Part shown: positions 27,001 through 36,466 of the stretch, in pieces
Layout of the letters: each line of letters starts with the position of its first letter
Position numbering within the stretch: position 1 is the first letter of the stretch
NCBI RefSeq assembly: GCF_003337235.1
Contig: NZ_QPJC01000010.1
Coordinates: 112,962-176,961 of the forward strand
DNA length: 64,000 nucleotides
Direction of reading: 5' to 3'
Source: Halopolyspora algeriensis
GTDB taxonomy: Bacteria; Actinomycetota; Actinomycetes; Mycobacteriales; Pseudonocardiaceae
Program-made: the position numbers and the translations under genes
Notes under the pieces: generated by a model
Told to the model about the DNA's origin: nothing
The model's input: only the letters and a program-made list of their open reading frames with translations
Database searches by the model: none

Positions 27001-28489
27001 ACTGTGCGAGGTCATCGAGCAGCTCGCGCTGGACGCGGTACAGGAATTCGGCCCGCATCCGCCGACCGGCTCCGGATGGCTCGAACACTACCCGTGCGGA
27101 GACGGCCCCGAGCGAGCCGATTCCCCGCACAGCGGCGATCCGTCGCCGTCGACGGCGAGCACCGCATTCGTCCCGGTGGCACTCCCGGCCACCGAGACGA
27201 AGAGCCACCCCGACGAAGCAGGCAGCGCACTGTCCGAAGAGGAACGGCAACTGCTGGCGGCGTGGCGGAAGTTCCGCGGCAACGGCGATGCCCCGGCCGA
27301 ATCCGCCCGGGAACTGCACGAGTTCCTGAGCGAGACACTCGGCACCGACCGGCTCGCCGACGAAGCAGCCGGTGAACCCCCACACCACACACAGCTCCCG
27401 GCGGAGACCCCGGTCGAGCTTTCCCCCCGTGAGCGCCTGTCCGGATGCCTGCTCGGCGGCGCGGTGGGGGACGCGCTCGGGGCACCCTGGATCCTGACCG
27501 ATCTCGACGGGATCCAGCGGCTCCACCCGGACGGGGTCCGCGAGCTCGCCGCGGCTTTCGGTCGGCGCGGTGCCGTCACCTCCTACACCCAGCAGGCCGC
27601 CTTCGTGCTCGATGGGCTCATCCGCTCGAACATCAGCAGCAAGCTCCAAGGTGTCGGAGCGCACCGGGCGAGCATGGTGCGCTGCGCCCTGGAGCACTGG
27701 CTGTGCACGCAGGGAGTTCCCTTCGAACCGTCGATGCCGGTCAACGCCCTCGGCGAAACGGCACTCCTGCGCACTCAGCGATTCCCGGACGAGCCGAGCA
27801 TGGTGGCGCTGGCCCGGTGGAGCGGCCGCCAGGACCTTCCCACCACGGCTCACCCGCCGAACACGGCCCGCAGTGCCGCAGCGACCACGCGCAGTGCCGT
27901 GGTGGGGCTGTACGCGCAGTCTCCCTCGCATGCCGTGGCTCTCGGGGTCGAGATCGGCGTGATCACGCACGGAAGTCCGGACGGATACCTGCCCGCAGGG
28001 GCCCTCGCGGGCATGGTCGGCGCGCTGGCCCAAGGCCGAAGCCTCGTCGAGAGCGTGCACATCGTCCTGACCGAACTGGACGCCTTCGAAGGCGGCGATG
28101 TCACGGCACGCGTCCTGCGCAGGGCCGTGGCACTCGCCGAGCACGGCCCCGTTGCGCCCCTCTCGCTCGAGGAGCTCGGCTCCGGCTGGGACGCACCCGC
28201 CGCGCTGGCCATCGCGGTCGCGGCAGCCCTGTCACACCCGAACTCCTACTCCGACGCGGTGTCGCTGGCCGCGACGCATTCCGGCAACAGCGCGGCCACG
28301 GCCACGATCTGCGGCAGCCTGCTGGGTGCGCGGCGGGGAGCGGAGGCGATCCCGGCGGAGTGGGTGCAGGCACTGGAGTTGCGGGAAGTTCTCGGCGAAC
28401 TGCTGGCCGACGACGACCGGCGCGGGCAGGAGATCGCCGAGGAGCCAACCGTCCGACGGGCACCGAGTATCGCCCCGTCGGCCCGGTAG
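24002..28489 (+). CDS. SseB-like domain fused to three ADP-ribosylglycohydrolase domains
   Basis: 1495 aa, no signal peptide or membrane segment seen. Residues ~10-190: SseB-like/type VII secretion-associated domain (MREQAARQPNSWLYVVDPIF). Residues ~252-600, ~676-1016 and ~1142-1470: three DraG/ARH domains separated by Pro/Ala/Glu-rich linkers. Domains 1 and 2 keep both metal motifs: GDALG 267-271, DDTQ 306-309, NHSGDSDST 545-553; and GDALG 689-693, DDTQ 728-731, NHSGDSDST 966-974. Domain 3 has GDALG (1156) but TSYTQ (1193-1197) and THSGNSAAT (1425-1433), so its ligands are gone. ARH enzymes remove ADP-ribose from Arg, Ser or other acceptors. Start chosen at ATG 24002 with GGGGGA upstream; a tandem hairpin follows the stop. 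Appears monocistronic. Confidence 0.9.
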   Translation: MDTQQSSRPTITPAMREQAARQPNSWLYVVDPIFTDPGTEVPSWGFIGGYRVDAQGVLTDDFSPNPHYRPSPVALRLPAPANDVERALQLTTTGYAQGETLLSALLEAELILFAQPQGSGLFTLEHESGRRQLQVFTSDVHLPTNWTTWQRMTGRHLAEHQLTGIDVQINPASQVKARVPGEDLVRAVGSVPHQAPSVPLSAPPADEPTRTNIPAPGAASNTAAPEATPPDTAGPATAAPRDQSTSEHADSDFGQRFLGALLAGAIGDALGAAVEFHPVDRIRSRYGKQGVTDYDRDGDQPGEFTDDTQMALFTLEGLIRGHIAVRTAVAGTPLPAVQLAYQRWLHTQGPAWQQAAGPFLDTHPEPDGWLIEQRSLFNVRSPGSSGIAALREFAAGSGPGTFDHALHDSRSCGGVVRAAPVALWSDEPKEVFELASATAALTDSNPSDYLPAGVLAVLVHRLLRGESLTESIRQARSVLVTYAGHVETDRALQSAVDLAEQGTPKPERLKDALGGGWSGDEALAIAVCAALSTDNTASAIMVAVNHSGDSDSTGAICGNLVGALYGFAALPGMWLGDLQQRELIEKLGRDALLEFGPLPPEYPADPQWAQRYPADRDTAELPFPSTPQPASAPTEQGGEGASPATSDRAEEEQARESSTITAVPARNADGASPDRPARILGCLLGGAVGDALGYAIEFEPIEVIRRKYGGAGLIDFVDAHRPGGSISDDTQMTLFTLEGLIRASIRRRRDGEADPATRIQHAYQRWLHTQGYDWKDAGGPIAQWPPDGWLIRQPGLFARRAPGTTCVQALHDYAGGNRAGSFANRLNDFKGCGGVMRAAPASLWSDEPSEVFRVGALSGALTHGHPSGFLPAGTLAVIVQQLLAGRPLTEAVDRALDVLSTWEDHHETTACLHRARGLAAQGSPSAERIQNELGGGWVGEEALGIAVYAALAHPDSFPDAIVLAANHSGDSDSTAAICGNIMGAALASTAIPRKWREKLELCEVIEQLALDAVQEFGPHPPTGSGWLEHYPCGDGPERADSPHSGDPSPSTASTAFVPVALPATETKSHPDEAGSALSEEERQLLAAWRKFRGNGDAPAESARELHEFLSETLGTDRLADEAAGEPPHHTQLPAETPVELSPRERLSGCLLGGAVGDALGAPWILTDLDGIQRLHPDGVRELAAAFGRRGAVTSYTQQAAFVLDGLIRSNISSKLQGVGAHRASMVRCALEHWLCTQGVPFEPSMPVNALGETALLRTQRFPDEPSMVALARWSGRQDLPTTAHPPNTARSAAATTRSAVVGLYAQSPSHAVALGVEIGVITHGSPDGYLPAGALAGMVGALAQGRSLVESVHIVLTELDAFEGGDVTARVLRRAVALAEHGPVAPLSLEELGSGWDAPAALAIAVAAALSHPNSYSDAVSLAATHSGNSAATATICGSLLGARRGAEAIPAEWVQALELREVLGELLADDDRRGQEIAEEPTVRRAPSIAPSAR

Positions 28490-28497
28490 GTGGGCGG

Positions 28498-28546
28498 CTC
28501 CCCGCCGCCGAATGCACGGCGGGGAGAACAAGTGCCTTTTCGGCAC
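28498..28546 (+). terminator. Tandem hairpins after the ADP-ribosylglycohydrolase gene
   Basis: First hairpin: perfect 10-bp arms CTCCCCGCCG (28498-28507) and CGGCGGGGAG (28517-28526), 9-nt loop, 8 bp after the stop. Second: GTGCC/GGCAC (28532-28536/28542-28546) with loop TTTTC. No T-tract, as is common in actinomycete terminators. It separates this gene from the protease downstream. Confidence 0.65.
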
Positions 28547-28619
28547 GTTGCCGCCTGCTCCGTCCAACGTGGTCTCCTCTCCGCGGGAAACAACCGTGTG
28601 ACCACGGGCTTTCGAAAAA

Positions 28620-28635
28620 TGAGTACGCGTACTCA
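28620..28635. promoter_or_regulatory. Perfect 16-bp palindrome upstream of the protease gene
   Basis: TGAGTACGCGTACTCA is perfectly self-complementary and lies 139 bp before the protease ATG, between an AT-rich patch (CGAAAAA) and the leader. A dimeric regulator site is likely; the regulator is unknown. Confidence 0.45.
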
Positions 28636-28774
28636 GCGTTTCCCGGATTATTCCGCGGCAGTTGCTGATCGATCCTTTCCGAACGTCGCTTGCCGGTGTT
28701 TCCGGTCACCACCGGATCACACCGGCAGCGGCTGTTCCGGCCGCCACACCGGCGGTATTACTTCAGGAGGAACG

Positions 28775-30292
<1,518 letters not shown>

Positions 30293-30429
30293 TGCCCGAC
30301 GATGCCCGTGCAACGCGGATGAGCACGGCGAGGAACGCGGCAGCGGGCCGGCAACGGTGTGCAAGCACCGCCCGGCTCGCTGCCGCATGTCCGATGTGCG
30401 TTCCGGTGGGTCGACCGCCGGGGCCCGCG

Positions 30430-33348
30430 TCAGTCCCGCGGCCGGGCCACGAGTTCGCTGCGGGAGCGCATGCCGAGCTTGCGCAGCACCTTGGCCGTGT
30501 GGTTCTCGACGGTGCGGCGCGACAGGAAGAGCACTTCGGCGATTTCCCGGTTGGTGCACCCGCGTTCCAGCAGACGGGTGACCTCCTGCTCGCGGGGCGA
30601 GAGCTCGTTGCCGTAACCACGGCGGCCCCGGTTCGACGGTGACCGCGTGCCCAACCGGCGCAGCAGATGCCGGCACCGGGCCGCGTCCCTCGTCGCACCG
30701 AGTCGGTCGAAGGACTCGGCCACCGCACCGAGCGCGGATTCCGCCTTGCCGGGATCTCGGCCGATACGGCAACCGGCGGCACATTCGGCGGCCAGTGCCG
30801 CGTCGTAGAACTGCGGGAGTGCCCGGTAACCGGCCGCCGCACGGTCCCACCACGCGGCAGCCCGGTCGAGTTCCCCGCGGGAGGCGTGCATCGCCGCGCG
30901 GCACGCCGAATCGGCCGGGCCGACAACCGGCGCATCCCGGTCCCGAACCGCGGCGGTGAACTCGTCGAGCACCTCGGCCGCATCGGCCATCCGGCCGCAG
31001 CGGCCGTAGACGTCGACCGCGACGGGGACGAGCCCGGCGGCCCACACCCACACGCCCTTGCTGCGGGTGACGGCCAGCCCGTTGTCGATGTCAGCCACGG
31101 CCCGTTCCGGCTCGCCACGGGCCAGATGCATCCGGGCGCGGGCTGCCGTGGCCGCTGTCACCGCGGGAGCGAACGATTCATCCGGAGCCTCGACACCGAC
31201 CGCCCGCAACCGGGTCTCGGCTTCGGTCCAATCGCCCTGCGCCACGGCGATCGACCCCAGCACCAGGGACAGTTCCACCACCACCGGGTGCAGATCGGCG
31301 TAGTCGGCAGGCAGGCCACGAATGCGCTCGGCCAGACCGTCCCAGTGGCCGGTGAGCCAGTCCAGCCGGACCTCGGTGCACTGCAGTGCGGTGGCCAGGT
31401 ACGGGAGTCCGCCCGACTCCCCCACTGTCCGCAGCGCGCTCGCGAGGTACTCGCGCGCCCGGGTGTGGTGGCCGATCGAGCCGAAGGCATCGGCGAGGTT
31501 GCCGTGGAGCTTGACCACGTGCCACTGCTCGGTCATCGACCGGGGGTCCCGGAGCAACCGGTCGAGATGCCGCCGCGCGCGCGGTGGATCCCCGAGATGC
31601 ACCCGGGCGGGCAGGACGTTGCCGAGCAGCTCGGTGACGACTTCGGCGTTGCCGGAGCGCGCGATCACGTCCTCCGCCCGCCGCATCCACCGCCTGCTCT
31701 CCGCGATCGGTGTCGTGCCCACGTGTGCCTGCGCCAGGACGGCCATTCCGACGGCGGCCCGCGCCGGGCGGTCACGAAGATCGGTGATCGCGAGTTCGAT
31801 CTGGGCGCGCCCGGCTTCCAGAGCACGCTCCTGCCGCAGCAGGAGCAGCCCGAGGCAGAGCCGCACCTCTCCGCGGGCCACTTCGGACAGTCGTCGATCG
31901 GCCAGAACATGGTCGAGTTCGGTGGAAGCATCGTGGTGGGTGGTACCGCCCACCGCCGCCACGCTGAACTTGATCGCCAGCCGATCCACGTCATCGCTTC
32001 CCGGGGCGGATTCCCGCAGCAGAGCTCGCAGCAGCTCCGTGGCCGTGGCGGTGTCACCGACCTCGGTCGCGTGGTCGGCGGCTTGCTCGCCGTAGTGCAG
32101 CCAGTCGGCGACTCGCCCGGCAGCCCTGCTGTGCTCGGCGAGCTGCACCAGGGGAACCGGTTCGGCACGGCTGAGAGCGTGCACCGCGCGAGCGTGCAGC
32201 TCCTCCCGCTGGGGACCGCTCAAGGTGTCGTAGACGGCCTGCCGGGCGAGTGCATGGCGAAAGCCGTAGCGCCGGTCCCCGGTCTCTCGGAGCACACTGC
32301 TGCGCAGAGCATGCTCCAGGGCGTCGTTGACGCTGCTTCCGACCCCGGCGACGGTTCCCAGCAAGCAGGTGCCGGCGGCGACATTGAGCACGGCCGCTGC
32401 CCGCACCACCCGTACGGCGGGCTCGGGCAGCGCTGCCAACCGCTCGGCCATGGCTTCCCGCAGCAGCACGGGCACCTCGAGATCGGCCAGCAGCCGACGC
32501 GCTGTGACCCCGTCCGCCCGCACCGCTCCCGCCGGATCCTGCAGCGCACGCAGTGTCTCCTCGATGACGAACGGGATCCCGCCCGTCCGCTCGTGCAGTT
32601 TGTCGGCGAAACCCGCCGAGACCGACTCCTGCCCGACCAGCTCCGCCGCCAGAGTGCCCACCTGTTCCCGGCCGAGCGTTCCCAACCGGATCACCGCACT
32701 GCCCGCGTTCTCCGGCGGACGGTAAGCACTCCCGAGAGGCACCCTGCCGTCGAGGTCCTCGCGCCGGTAGGTCAACAGGATCGACAGATTCGGCAGCGGC
32801 GCATCCACCAGGAAGCGCAGCAGGTCGCGCGATCCCTCGTCGGCCCAGTGCAAGTCCTCGACGACCAGGAGTACCGGTCCGGCCGCGGCGAGCAGAGCGC
32901 GCACCGCGCGAAACAACCTGTGCCGTTCGGCGGCGGGATCGCCGAGGTCGCCCGGCCGTTCGGGGAGGTACGGGGCGAGTTCGGGAAGCAGCGGGCACAG
33001 GACACCGGTCACCGGGCTCGGCTCCACCGACTTCAGCGCCGGTCCGACGGCGCGCAACGCCTCCAGGACGGGGCCGTAGGGGAACGGTTCTCGCAGCGGG
33101 CGGCACGAGCTCGCCAGCACCCGCCGCACCGCTACGGCGGGCTGTGCGAGCAGTTCCCGGACCAACCGCGACTTGCCCACACCGGCCTCGCCTTCGAGCA
33201 GCAGTACGGCGGGAGGTGCGGTCACGAGCTCGGTCATGGTGTGCAGCTCGGCGTCCCGGCCGATGAGCGTGCGGGAGCTCGTGTGGATATACGTTTCCGA
33301 CAGCGGTGCCCGGTCGTCCTCGTGCGGCCCGGATACCGCTGTCGCCAT
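30430..33348 (-). CDS. LuxR-family regulator with ATPase domain (LAL/MalT-like)
   Basis: 972 aa. N-terminal AAA-type ATPase with Walker A GEAGVGKS (53-60) and Walker B LLVVEDLHWAD (160-170), a long TPR-like helical middle, and a C-terminal LuxR helix-turn-helix (ELSPREQEVTRLLERG, TNREIAEVLFLSRRTVENH). Typical of large actinomycete activators whose signal is sensed by the TPR region. Convergent with the protease gene and divergent from the enoyl-CoA hydratase gene; target unknown, the latter being the simplest guess. Confidence 0.92.
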   Translation of the reverse strand: MATAVSGPHEDDRAPLSETYIHTSSRTLIGRDAELHTMTELVTAPPAVLLLEGEAGVGKSRLVRELLAQPAVAVRRVLASSCRPLREPFPYGPVLEALRAVGPALKSVEPSPVTGVLCPLLPELAPYLPERPGDLGDPAAERHRLFRAVRALLAAAGPVLLVVEDLHWADEGSRDLLRFLVDAPLPNLSILLTYRREDLDGRVPLGSAYRPPENAGSAVIRLGTLGREQVGTLAAELVGQESVSAGFADKLHERTGGIPFVIEETLRALQDPAGAVRADGVTARRLLADLEVPVLLREAMAERLAALPEPAVRVVRAAAVLNVAAGTCLLGTVAGVGSSVNDALEHALRSSVLRETGDRRYGFRHALARQAVYDTLSGPQREELHARAVHALSRAEPVPLVQLAEHSRAAGRVADWLHYGEQAADHATEVGDTATATELLRALLRESAPGSDDVDRLAIKFSVAAVGGTTHHDASTELDHVLADRRLSEVARGEVRLCLGLLLLRQERALEAGRAQIELAITDLRDRPARAAVGMAVLAQAHVGTTPIAESRRWMRRAEDVIARSGNAEVVTELLGNVLPARVHLGDPPRARRHLDRLLRDPRSMTEQWHVVKLHGNLADAFGSIGHHTRAREYLASALRTVGESGGLPYLATALQCTEVRLDWLTGHWDGLAERIRGLPADYADLHPVVVELSLVLGSIAVAQGDWTEAETRLRAVGVEAPDESFAPAVTAATAARARMHLARGEPERAVADIDNGLAVTRSKGVWVWAAGLVPVAVDVYGRCGRMADAAEVLDEFTAAVRDRDAPVVGPADSACRAAMHASRGELDRAAAWWDRAAAGYRALPQFYDAALAAECAAGCRIGRDPGKAESALGAVAESFDRLGATRDAARCRHLLRRLGTRSPSNRGRRGYGNELSPREQEVTRLLERGCTNREIAEVLFLSRRTVENHTAKVLRKLGMRSRSELVARPRD

Positions 33349-33561
33349 TGTTCATCCTCCGAATCGGGAGCACCGTCTGACCGGAGCTCTCGGAAGAAGC
33401 GTATAACTCGGACGAGTGATGATCGTCACCTCAATGGATGGTGTGGACTCATACTATGTGCGGTCTTCACCCGGGATGCGATTGCATCTTTCGGCCTCTT
33501 CGCCGGATTCGTGCCGCGGTAACCGTGCCCTCTGCAGCCTCGACCCGATACGGTCTCCGGC

Positions 33562-34338
33562 ATGGGCGACGAACTCGTGCACCGCACCGTGGCAGACGGA
33601 GTGGCCACCATCACGTTGGATTCACCGCACAACCGCAACGCGCTGTCGGCGCAGCTGCGCCGGGAACTGAGCGACGCGCTGACTGCCTCGCTCGACGACG
33701 ACGCGGTGCGCGTGCTCGTACTGGACCACACCGGGACGGTGTTCTGCTCGGGCATGGACCTCAAGGAGTCCCGCTCCGGCGATGCCGAGGCGCAGGGCGT
33801 CAACGAGCTCCCGGCGATCCTGGAGCGGATCTGGACCAGCCCGAAGCCGGTGGTGGTCAAGGTGGCCGGGCCGGCACGGGCGGGCGGTATCGGACTGGTC
33901 GCGGCCGGTGACATCGCCGTGGCCGCGGATTCCGCCACGTTCGCCTTCAGCGAGGTACGCATCGGCGTGGTCCCCGCCGTGATCTCGACCACGGTCCTGC
34001 CCCGCCTGCACGCGCGGCAGGCCCACGAGCTGTTCCTGACCGGCGAGACCTTCGACGCGGGGCGTGCCGCGTCCATCGGCCTGCTAAACTCCGCGGTCGC
34101 CGCCGAGGACCTCGACGCCGAAGTCACCCGCTACACCGGCATGCTGGCCCGCGGGGGCCCGACGGCGCTGGCCGCGACCAAGGAGATGCTCCGCCGGCCA
34201 CGCCCGTCGTCGATGAGGGAGGACTTCGCCGACATGCTCGCGCTGTCGGCCAAGCACTTCGCAGGCGAGGAAGGCCAGGAGGGTATCCGCGCCTTCGCCG
34301 AGAAGCGCGATCCTTCCTGGGTGCCGCAGCAGGGCTGA
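33562..34338 (+). CDS. Enoyl-CoA hydratase/isomerase family protein
   Basis: 258 aa crotonase fold. Oxyanion-hole segments FCSGMDLKE (about 61-69) and AGPARAGGIGLVAAGDI; VVPAVISTTVLPR follows. One of the usual hydratase glutamates is not obvious, so the exact reaction is uncertain. Divergent from the LAL regulator across 213 bp that contain AT-richer promoter-like DNA. Confidence 0.88.
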   Translation: MGDELVHRTVADGVATITLDSPHNRNALSAQLRRELSDALTASLDDDAVRVLVLDHTGTVFCSGMDLKESRSGDAEAQGVNELPAILERIWTSPKPVVVKVAGPARAGGIGLVAAGDIAVAADSATFAFSEVRIGVVPAVISTTVLPRLHARQAHELFLTGETFDAGRAASIGLLNSAVAAEDLDAEVTRYTGMLARGGPTALAATKEMLRRPRPSSMREDFADMLALSAKHFAGEEGQEGIRAFAEKRDPSWVPQQG

Positions 34339-34383
34339 CTGCTTCCGTCTTCGCGAAAGCACCCGCAACGCACAAGGCTTTCG

Positions 34384-34473
34384 ATGGGGCCGATCGCGGT
34401 GACCGTGCCGGATGCCGACGAGGCGGCCGCCCTGCTCAACGGTCTCCGCGATCACCACGACGGTGCGTCGTGA
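34384..34473 (+). CDS. Possible 29-residue small protein
   Basis: ATG to TGA frame MGPIAVTVPDADEAAALLNG followed by LRDHHDGAS, with strong GC3 coding character. No clear Shine-Dalgarno. Lies between the hydratase and the barstar gene. May be a microprotein, the tail of a lost gene, or chance. Confidence 0.25.
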   Translation: MGPIAVTVPDADEAAALLNGLRDHHDGAS

Positions 34474-34497
34474 GCGCGGAGTCGTCCGAGCCGGGGA

Positions 34498-34911
34498 TCA
34501 GTCGCGGGTGAGCACGGCGGAGAAATCGCGGTCGGAGGCCATGTCATCGGTGGCATCGCGCAGGACCGCACTGATGCTGCGATAGGTTCTCGGATCGTGC
34601 TCGGCCAGCACCTGTGGGTCCGTCCAGACCAGCACGTGCTCGCCCTCGGACAGCCAGGACAGATCGGTCAGGCAGTCGTACAGGCCGTCCAGATCCCGAC
34701 ACGCCCATTCGGGGAAGGACAGCACGGCGGCGATCCCGCACAGCGCGGTGCGCTTGTTGACCAGCTCCGCTCCGTCCAACACGTGCGGAACGGCCCCGCG
34801 GTCCCTGGCCTCCTCCACGGCCTGGCGAGCAGTCACCGTGGCGGAAGGCTGCTCCGGTCCGCCCACCGGTTCTCTCCGCACACGCCTTTTCAGTAAATCC
34901 GTCGCGAACAT
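34498..34911 (-). CDS. Barstar-family ribonuclease inhibitor
   Basis: 137 aa. The barstar core is visible: LDGAELVNKRTALCGIAAVL, FPEWACRDLDGLYDCLTDLS (Asp/Tyr/Asp residues that cap the RNase active site) and HVLVWTDPQ. Inhibits barnase/RNase Sa-type guanyl-specific RNases. Lies 6 bp after a gene that looks like the remains of such an RNase (34918-35118). Confidence 0.87.
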   Translation of the reverse strand: MFATDLLKRRVRREPVGGPEQPSATVTARQAVEEARDRGAVPHVLDGAELVNKRTALCGIAAVLSFPEWACRDLDGLYDCLTDLSWLSEGEHVLVWTDPQVLAEHDPRTYRSISAVLRDATDDMASDRDFSAVLTRD

Positions 34912-34917
34912 GGCGCA

Positions 34918-35118
34918 TCAACCATCAACATCGATGATGAACGACTCGGGCGACCGGGACTGTACTGCATCGGTGGTGAGGACGGGACCCCGGTCGGCGC
35001 CCCTGACATCGGTGTCCCGGGCCACCTCGCCATCAGCGGATCCGCGCGCGAGCCATCCGACGATCACCAGCACGATCATCCCCACGAGGGCGATCGTGAT
35101 GCGTCTGCGCGAGCTCAC
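34918..35118 (-). pseudogene. Membrane-anchored stub, probably a coreless RNase Sa-type toxin
   Basis: 66 codons from a GTG with GGAGGGG before it. One N-terminal membrane segment (ITIALVGMIVLVIVGWLA), then about 40 polar residues ending SPESFIIDVDG. Secreted actinomycete guanyl RNases paired with barstar have this anchor, about 100 catalytic residues, and a C-terminal end of the form ESF-x-DV-G. Here the catalytic part (the Glu, Arg and His) is missing but both ends remain in frame. I read it as an internal deletion; a genuine small membrane protein is the alternative. Confidence 0.55.
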
Positions 35119-35169
35119 ACCGGCCCCTCCTCACCCTGCAAGCGGATCGCTCCGCCACCGCAGACATGA

Positions 35170-35427
35170 TCAAGCACCGTGATCCCTCGCCGTGGTCTCG
35201 TGCGGATCGCGCCTCTCGCCGGGAGGGTCCTGCCTGCCCGGCGGGGGTTGTGCGCCCCGCACCCTGGTCACCCTGGCCGACACTTCGTCGATGCCACGGT
35301 CGAGCACCCGGGCCACGCCCCAGCACAGTGGCAGCAACACCACCAGCATCAGCGTGACCAGCAGCGGGTAGGGCAGCTGCACCAGCCACAGCTCCAGGCC
35401 GTCCCACCATGCGATCAGCCACTCCAT
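35170..35427 (-). CDS. Small membrane protein next to mmsB
   Basis: 85 aa from ATG 35427; a GTG one codon earlier is also possible. One or two hydrophobic segments (MEWLIAWWDGLELWLVQL and LLVTLMLVVLLPLCWGVARV) followed by a charged Arg/Pro-rich tail. Seems conserved near mmsB in related actinomycetes (from memory). Function unknown. Confidence 0.55.
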   Translation of the reverse strand: MEWLIAWWDGLELWLVQLPYPLLVTLMLVVLLPLCWGVARVLDRGIDEVSARVTRVRGAQPPPGRQDPPGERRDPHETTARDHGA

Positions 35428-35522
35428 CACAGAGCGCCAGGGTACGCCTGTCTCAGGCAGGCGTGGGCCGGGTGGCGTGGGAGTGCGTGCCCGCTCGATC
35501 CCCACACCACCCGGCGCCGGTG

Positions 35523-36416
35523 TCAGCTCGCGTCGCCGGAGCGCTGCCGGATGGAATTGATGACAGCGCCGAAGTCGTAGCCACCGCCGCCCTCGTCGTT
35601 GAACCGCTGGTAGACCTCGGTGGCGAGGCGCCCGATTTCCGCGTCGGTGCCGCTCTGCTCCGCCGCCGACACCGCGAGCTTGAGGTCTTTGAGCATGAGT
35701 GCCGCCGCGAAGCCCGGTTCGTATCCGTGATTGGCTCGGCTGGTGGAGACCATGTCCGGTACGGGGCAATTGGTGGTCAGCGACCAGCACTGGCCGGTGG
35801 AGACCGACGCGACATCGTAGAGCGCCTGGTTCGACAGGCCCAGCTGCTCTCCGAGCACGAACGCCTCACCCACCGCGATCATCGAGGCACCGAGGATGAG
35901 GTTGTTGCACATCTTCGTGACCTGCCCGTTGCCCGCACCGCCGCAGTGGATGGCCTTGCGGGCCATCGGCTCCAGGATGGGTTCGGCACGCCGGTAGGCG
36001 TCCTCGGAGCCGCCCACCATGAACGTCAGGGTTCCCGCCTCGGCACCGGCCGTGCCACCCGACACCGGAGCGTCGACGGAATCGAACCCGGCTTCGGCGG
36101 CGAGTTCGTGTGCCTTGCGGGCGTCGGCGACGTCGACCGTGGAGGAGTCGATCAGCAACGTGCCCGGCGAGACCGCGGCGAGCAGGTCGCCGTAGCAGTC
36201 CAGCAAGTGCTGCCCGCCGGGCAGCATCGTGATCACCGCGTCGACCTCGGTGGCGGCCTCGGTGGCCGAGTCGACCACCGTGACGCCGTGATCGGCAGCG
36301 GCCTGCAGCGCCTCCGCGGAGAGGTCGAAGCCCTTCACCGTGTGACCGGCCTTGACCAGGTTCGTCGACATCGGACCGCCCATGTGTCCCAGCCCGATGA
36401 ATCCGATGACAGCCAT
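35523..36416 (-). CDS. mmsB: 3-hydroxyisobutyrate dehydrogenase
   Basis: 297 aa. NAD-binding start VIGFIGLGHMGGPMSTNLVK; substrate-binding DAPVSGGTAGAEAGTLTFM; catalytic Lys in GNGQVTKMCNNLILG. Oxidises 3-hydroxyisobutyrate to methylmalonate semialdehyde in valine breakdown. Directly downstream of the hydrolase and acyl-CoA dehydrogenase of the same pathway. Start ATG 36416; an open frame upstream to 36560 lies inside the next gene. Confidence 0.94.
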   Translation of the reverse strand: MAVIGFIGLGHMGGPMSTNLVKAGHTVKGFDLSAEALQAAADHGVTVVDSATEAATEVDAVITMLPGGQHLLDCYGDLLAAVSPGTLLIDSSTVDVADARKAHELAAEAGFDSVDAPVSGGTAGAEAGTLTFMVGGSEDAYRRAEPILEPMARKAIHCGGAGNGQVTKMCNNLILGASMIAVGEAFVLGEQLGLSNQALYDVASVSTGQCWSLTTNCPVPDMVSTSRANHGYEPGFAAALMLKDLKLAVSAAEQSGTDAEIGRLATEVYQRFNDEGGGGYDFGAVINSIRQRSGDAS

Positions 36417-36466
36417 GCTCGTTTCCCTTCCTCGAGAGCCGAAATCCCTGCCCGGTCGCCGGACGC

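Noticed and set aside
25400..28144. 914-codon minus-strand frame inside the ADP-ribosylglycohydrolase gene
   Set aside because: Biased composition with Arg/Gly runs; the plus-strand domains explain the codon bias.
30667..33522. 951-codon plus-strand frame inside the LAL regulator
   Set aside because: Shadow; the LuxR regulator has Walker and HTH motifs on the minus strand.
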